Shown piece by piece: positions 62,775 to 64,000 of a stretch of 64,000 nt of DNA. Under the pieces are notes generated by a model. It saw only the letters and a list, made by a program, of their open reading frames with translations, was not told where the DNA came from and ran no database searches. The position numbers and the translations under genes were made by a program. The stretch comes from Pedobacter boryungensis (GTDB lineage: Bacteria > Bacteroidota > Bacteroidia > Sphingobacteriales > Sphingobacteriaceae), in assembly GCF_013204825.1 (NCBI RefSeq), contig NZ_JABMKV010000001.1, positions 806,001-870,000 of the forward strand, read 5' to 3'. The stretch's first letter is position 1. Every line of letters begins with the position of its first letter.

Positions 62775-64000
62775 ATGTTTTTAAACGTCCATTCTCAATA
62801 TAGCCTTCGTTATGGCACAATGGATATTGAAACCTTAATAGCAGAGGCTAGGAGTAAAAATATCCACCAGATGGTGCTCACGGATATTAACAACTCTACA
62901 GGCTGTATGGAATTCATTAGACTGTGTAGAAAAGAAGGGATAGAGGAGAAGGATGATTTTGGAGAAACCATAAAATCTGGTTACGCTATTAAACCCATTA
63001 TCGGAATAGAATTCCGTAAAAATCATAAATTATTATACATCGGTATCGCTAAAAATAAGGAGGGGATGAAAGAGTTAAATGACTTTTTAACTCATCATAA
63101 CCTAAATGAAATCCCTTTGCCTGAAAAACCATTTCATTTTGATAATGCTTTTGTTGTTTACCCTTATAAAAACAATATGGTATTAGCAGAAAATGAATAT
63201 CTAGGTATTCGAGCTAATGAATTGAATAAAATTGCCGGTAAGTCATTGGATTTAGTAAAAGATAAATTGGTAATTTTTCATCCTGTAACAGTTAAAGATA
63301 AAGTAGAATATAAATTACATAAATACCTAGTAGCTATTGGATTAAATACGGTATTGGGCAAATTAACTGAAGAAAATAGCTGTCAGAAGGATGAAGTGTT
63401 TATTTCAGAAGATGAACTTAAAGATAAATTTATTGCTTATGATTTTATAGTCTCTAATACGCAAAAACTATTAGATAGTTGCTGTATGGATGATTATAGT
63501 TTCGGAAAAAAGAATAAAAAAACGTTTACAAATAGCGTAGAAAATGATTTGAAGTTATTAACTGAACTTGCAATGAAAGGTTTAGTTTATCGCTATGGCT
63601 TAAATAATGAAGTTGCTTTAAAACGTATTAAAAATGAGCTTAAAGTTATTTCTGAACTAGATTTTTGTGCTTATTTCCTAATTACTTGGGATATTGTGAG
63701 GTATGGAATGGAAGAAAGGGGATTTTATCATGTGGGTAGAGGTTCCGGAGCCAATAGTATTGTTGCTTATTGTTTAAAAATAACTGATGTTGATCCAATT
63801 GAATTAGATCTTTATTTCGAGCGATTTTTAAACCACAAACGTAGTTCTCCACCAGATTTTGATATTGATTTTAGTTGGGATGAACGTCCTGAGATACAAC
63901 AATATATTTTCAAAAAATATCCCCACACTGCACTCCTAGGTACAATGAGCAGTTTTAAAAATAGAGCAATTATTAGAGAAATCGGTAAAGTTATGGGTTT
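62775..64000 (+). CDS. dnaE: DNA polymerase III alpha subunit-like protein (3' end outside window)
   Basis: A C-family replicative polymerase; 408 codons are visible and the frame is open to the window edge. It starts MFLNVHSQYSLRYGTMDIE, a PHP domain (about 1-220). The polymerase palm begins at HVGRGSGANSIVAYCL and SPPDFDIDFSWDER, with catalytic Asp residues in the second. The PHP metal residues are altered: LTDINNSTG has Ile where the family usually has His, so exonuclease activity is unlikely. The early palm suggests the ~1000-residue second DnaE of this phylum rather than the main one. No imuA/imuB lies upstream. Confidence 0.9.
   Translation, partial: MFLNVHSQYSLRYGTMDIETLIAEARSKNIHQMVLTDINNSTGCMEFIRLCRKEGIEEKDDFGETIKSGYAIKPIIGIEFRKNHKLLYIGIAKNKEGMKELNDFLTHHNLNEIPLPEKPFHFDNAFVVYPYKNNMVLAENEYLGIRANELNKIAGKSLDLVKDKLVIFHPVTVKDKVEYKLHKYLVAIGLNTVLGKLTEENSCQKDEVFISEDELKDKFIAYDFIVSNTQKLLDSCCMDDYSFGKKNKKTFTNSVENDLKLLTELAMKGLVYRYGLNNEVALKRIKNELKVISELDFCAYFLITWDIVRYGMEERGFYHVGRGSGANSIVAYCLKITDVDPIELDLYFERFLNHKRSSPPDFDIDFSWDERPEIQQYIFKKYPHTALLGTMSSFKNRAIIREIGKVMG

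Overview
The window is a stretch of chromosome from a Bacteroidota bacterium, most likely a Sphingobacteriaceae member close to Pedobacter. The base composition is AT-rich. Start sites lack Shine-Dalgarno sequences, and several upstream regions carry the Bacteroidota -33 TTTG / -7 TAnnTTTG promoter. A type IX secretion (T9SS) type B sorting domain sits next to a PorP/SprF protein, and short dispersed inverted repeats lie between genes. I see no insertion sequence, prophage, CRISPR array or replication origin. The genus is inferred from gene content only.

Layout. 1-4222: a GH2 beta-galactosidase (cut by the window start) followed by a periplasmic sulfatase. 4256-6150: repeat-rich stretch (21-bp tandem array, duplicated ~105-bp REP-like unit) around a GNAT acetyltransferase, a 42-residue membrane peptide and an OsmC protein. 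6253-7290: zinc alcohol dehydrogenase. 7354-10542 (minus): small secreted basic protein, outer-membrane barrel, response regulator and histidine kinase, divergent from a DUF4382 lipoprotein. 11644-13612 (minus): ArsR regulator, two SRPBCC proteins and two small proteins. 14035-19068: three secreted proteins, the last with a type B sorting domain, then PorP/SprF. 19111-20583: GAF/PAS sensor without a kinase domain. 20861-20933: tRNA-Lys.

21373-31255 is the metabolic core: sugar/H+ symporter, UxaA-type dehydratase, two SDR dehydrogenases, FAH-family hydrolase, mutarotase and lactonase-like amidohydrolase. Together they read as a complete non-phosphorylative L-fucose (or related 6-deoxy sugar) route to pyruvate and lactate, followed by a formylglycine-generating enzyme with both catalytic cysteines and a GH3 glycosidase. 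With the sulfatase at 2825, this suggests use of sulfated, fucose-containing glycans, although no fucosidase lies in the window.

31340-42415 holds an OPT transporter, a GmhB-like phosphatase, a secreted CarboxypepD_reg-like protein, a small transaldolase, an SRP RNA gene (minus strand, hidden under a spurious ORF) and gltBD. 42630-48631 holds an erythromycin-esterase-like protein, a retropepsin-like secreted protein with an apparent 1-base frameshift in its signal peptide, and a Tat-exported three-subunit molybdenum aldehyde oxidoreductase. 48715-62747 is mostly housekeeping: OmdA-like protein, TrmH-family methyltransferase, galK/galM, nucleoside phosphorylase, YigZ, EamA permease, ribD, prmC, xerD, aroQ, TlpA-like protein, glycosyltransferase, LpxL-like acyltransferase, WbqC and CorA. 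The window ends inside a DnaE-type polymerase gene.
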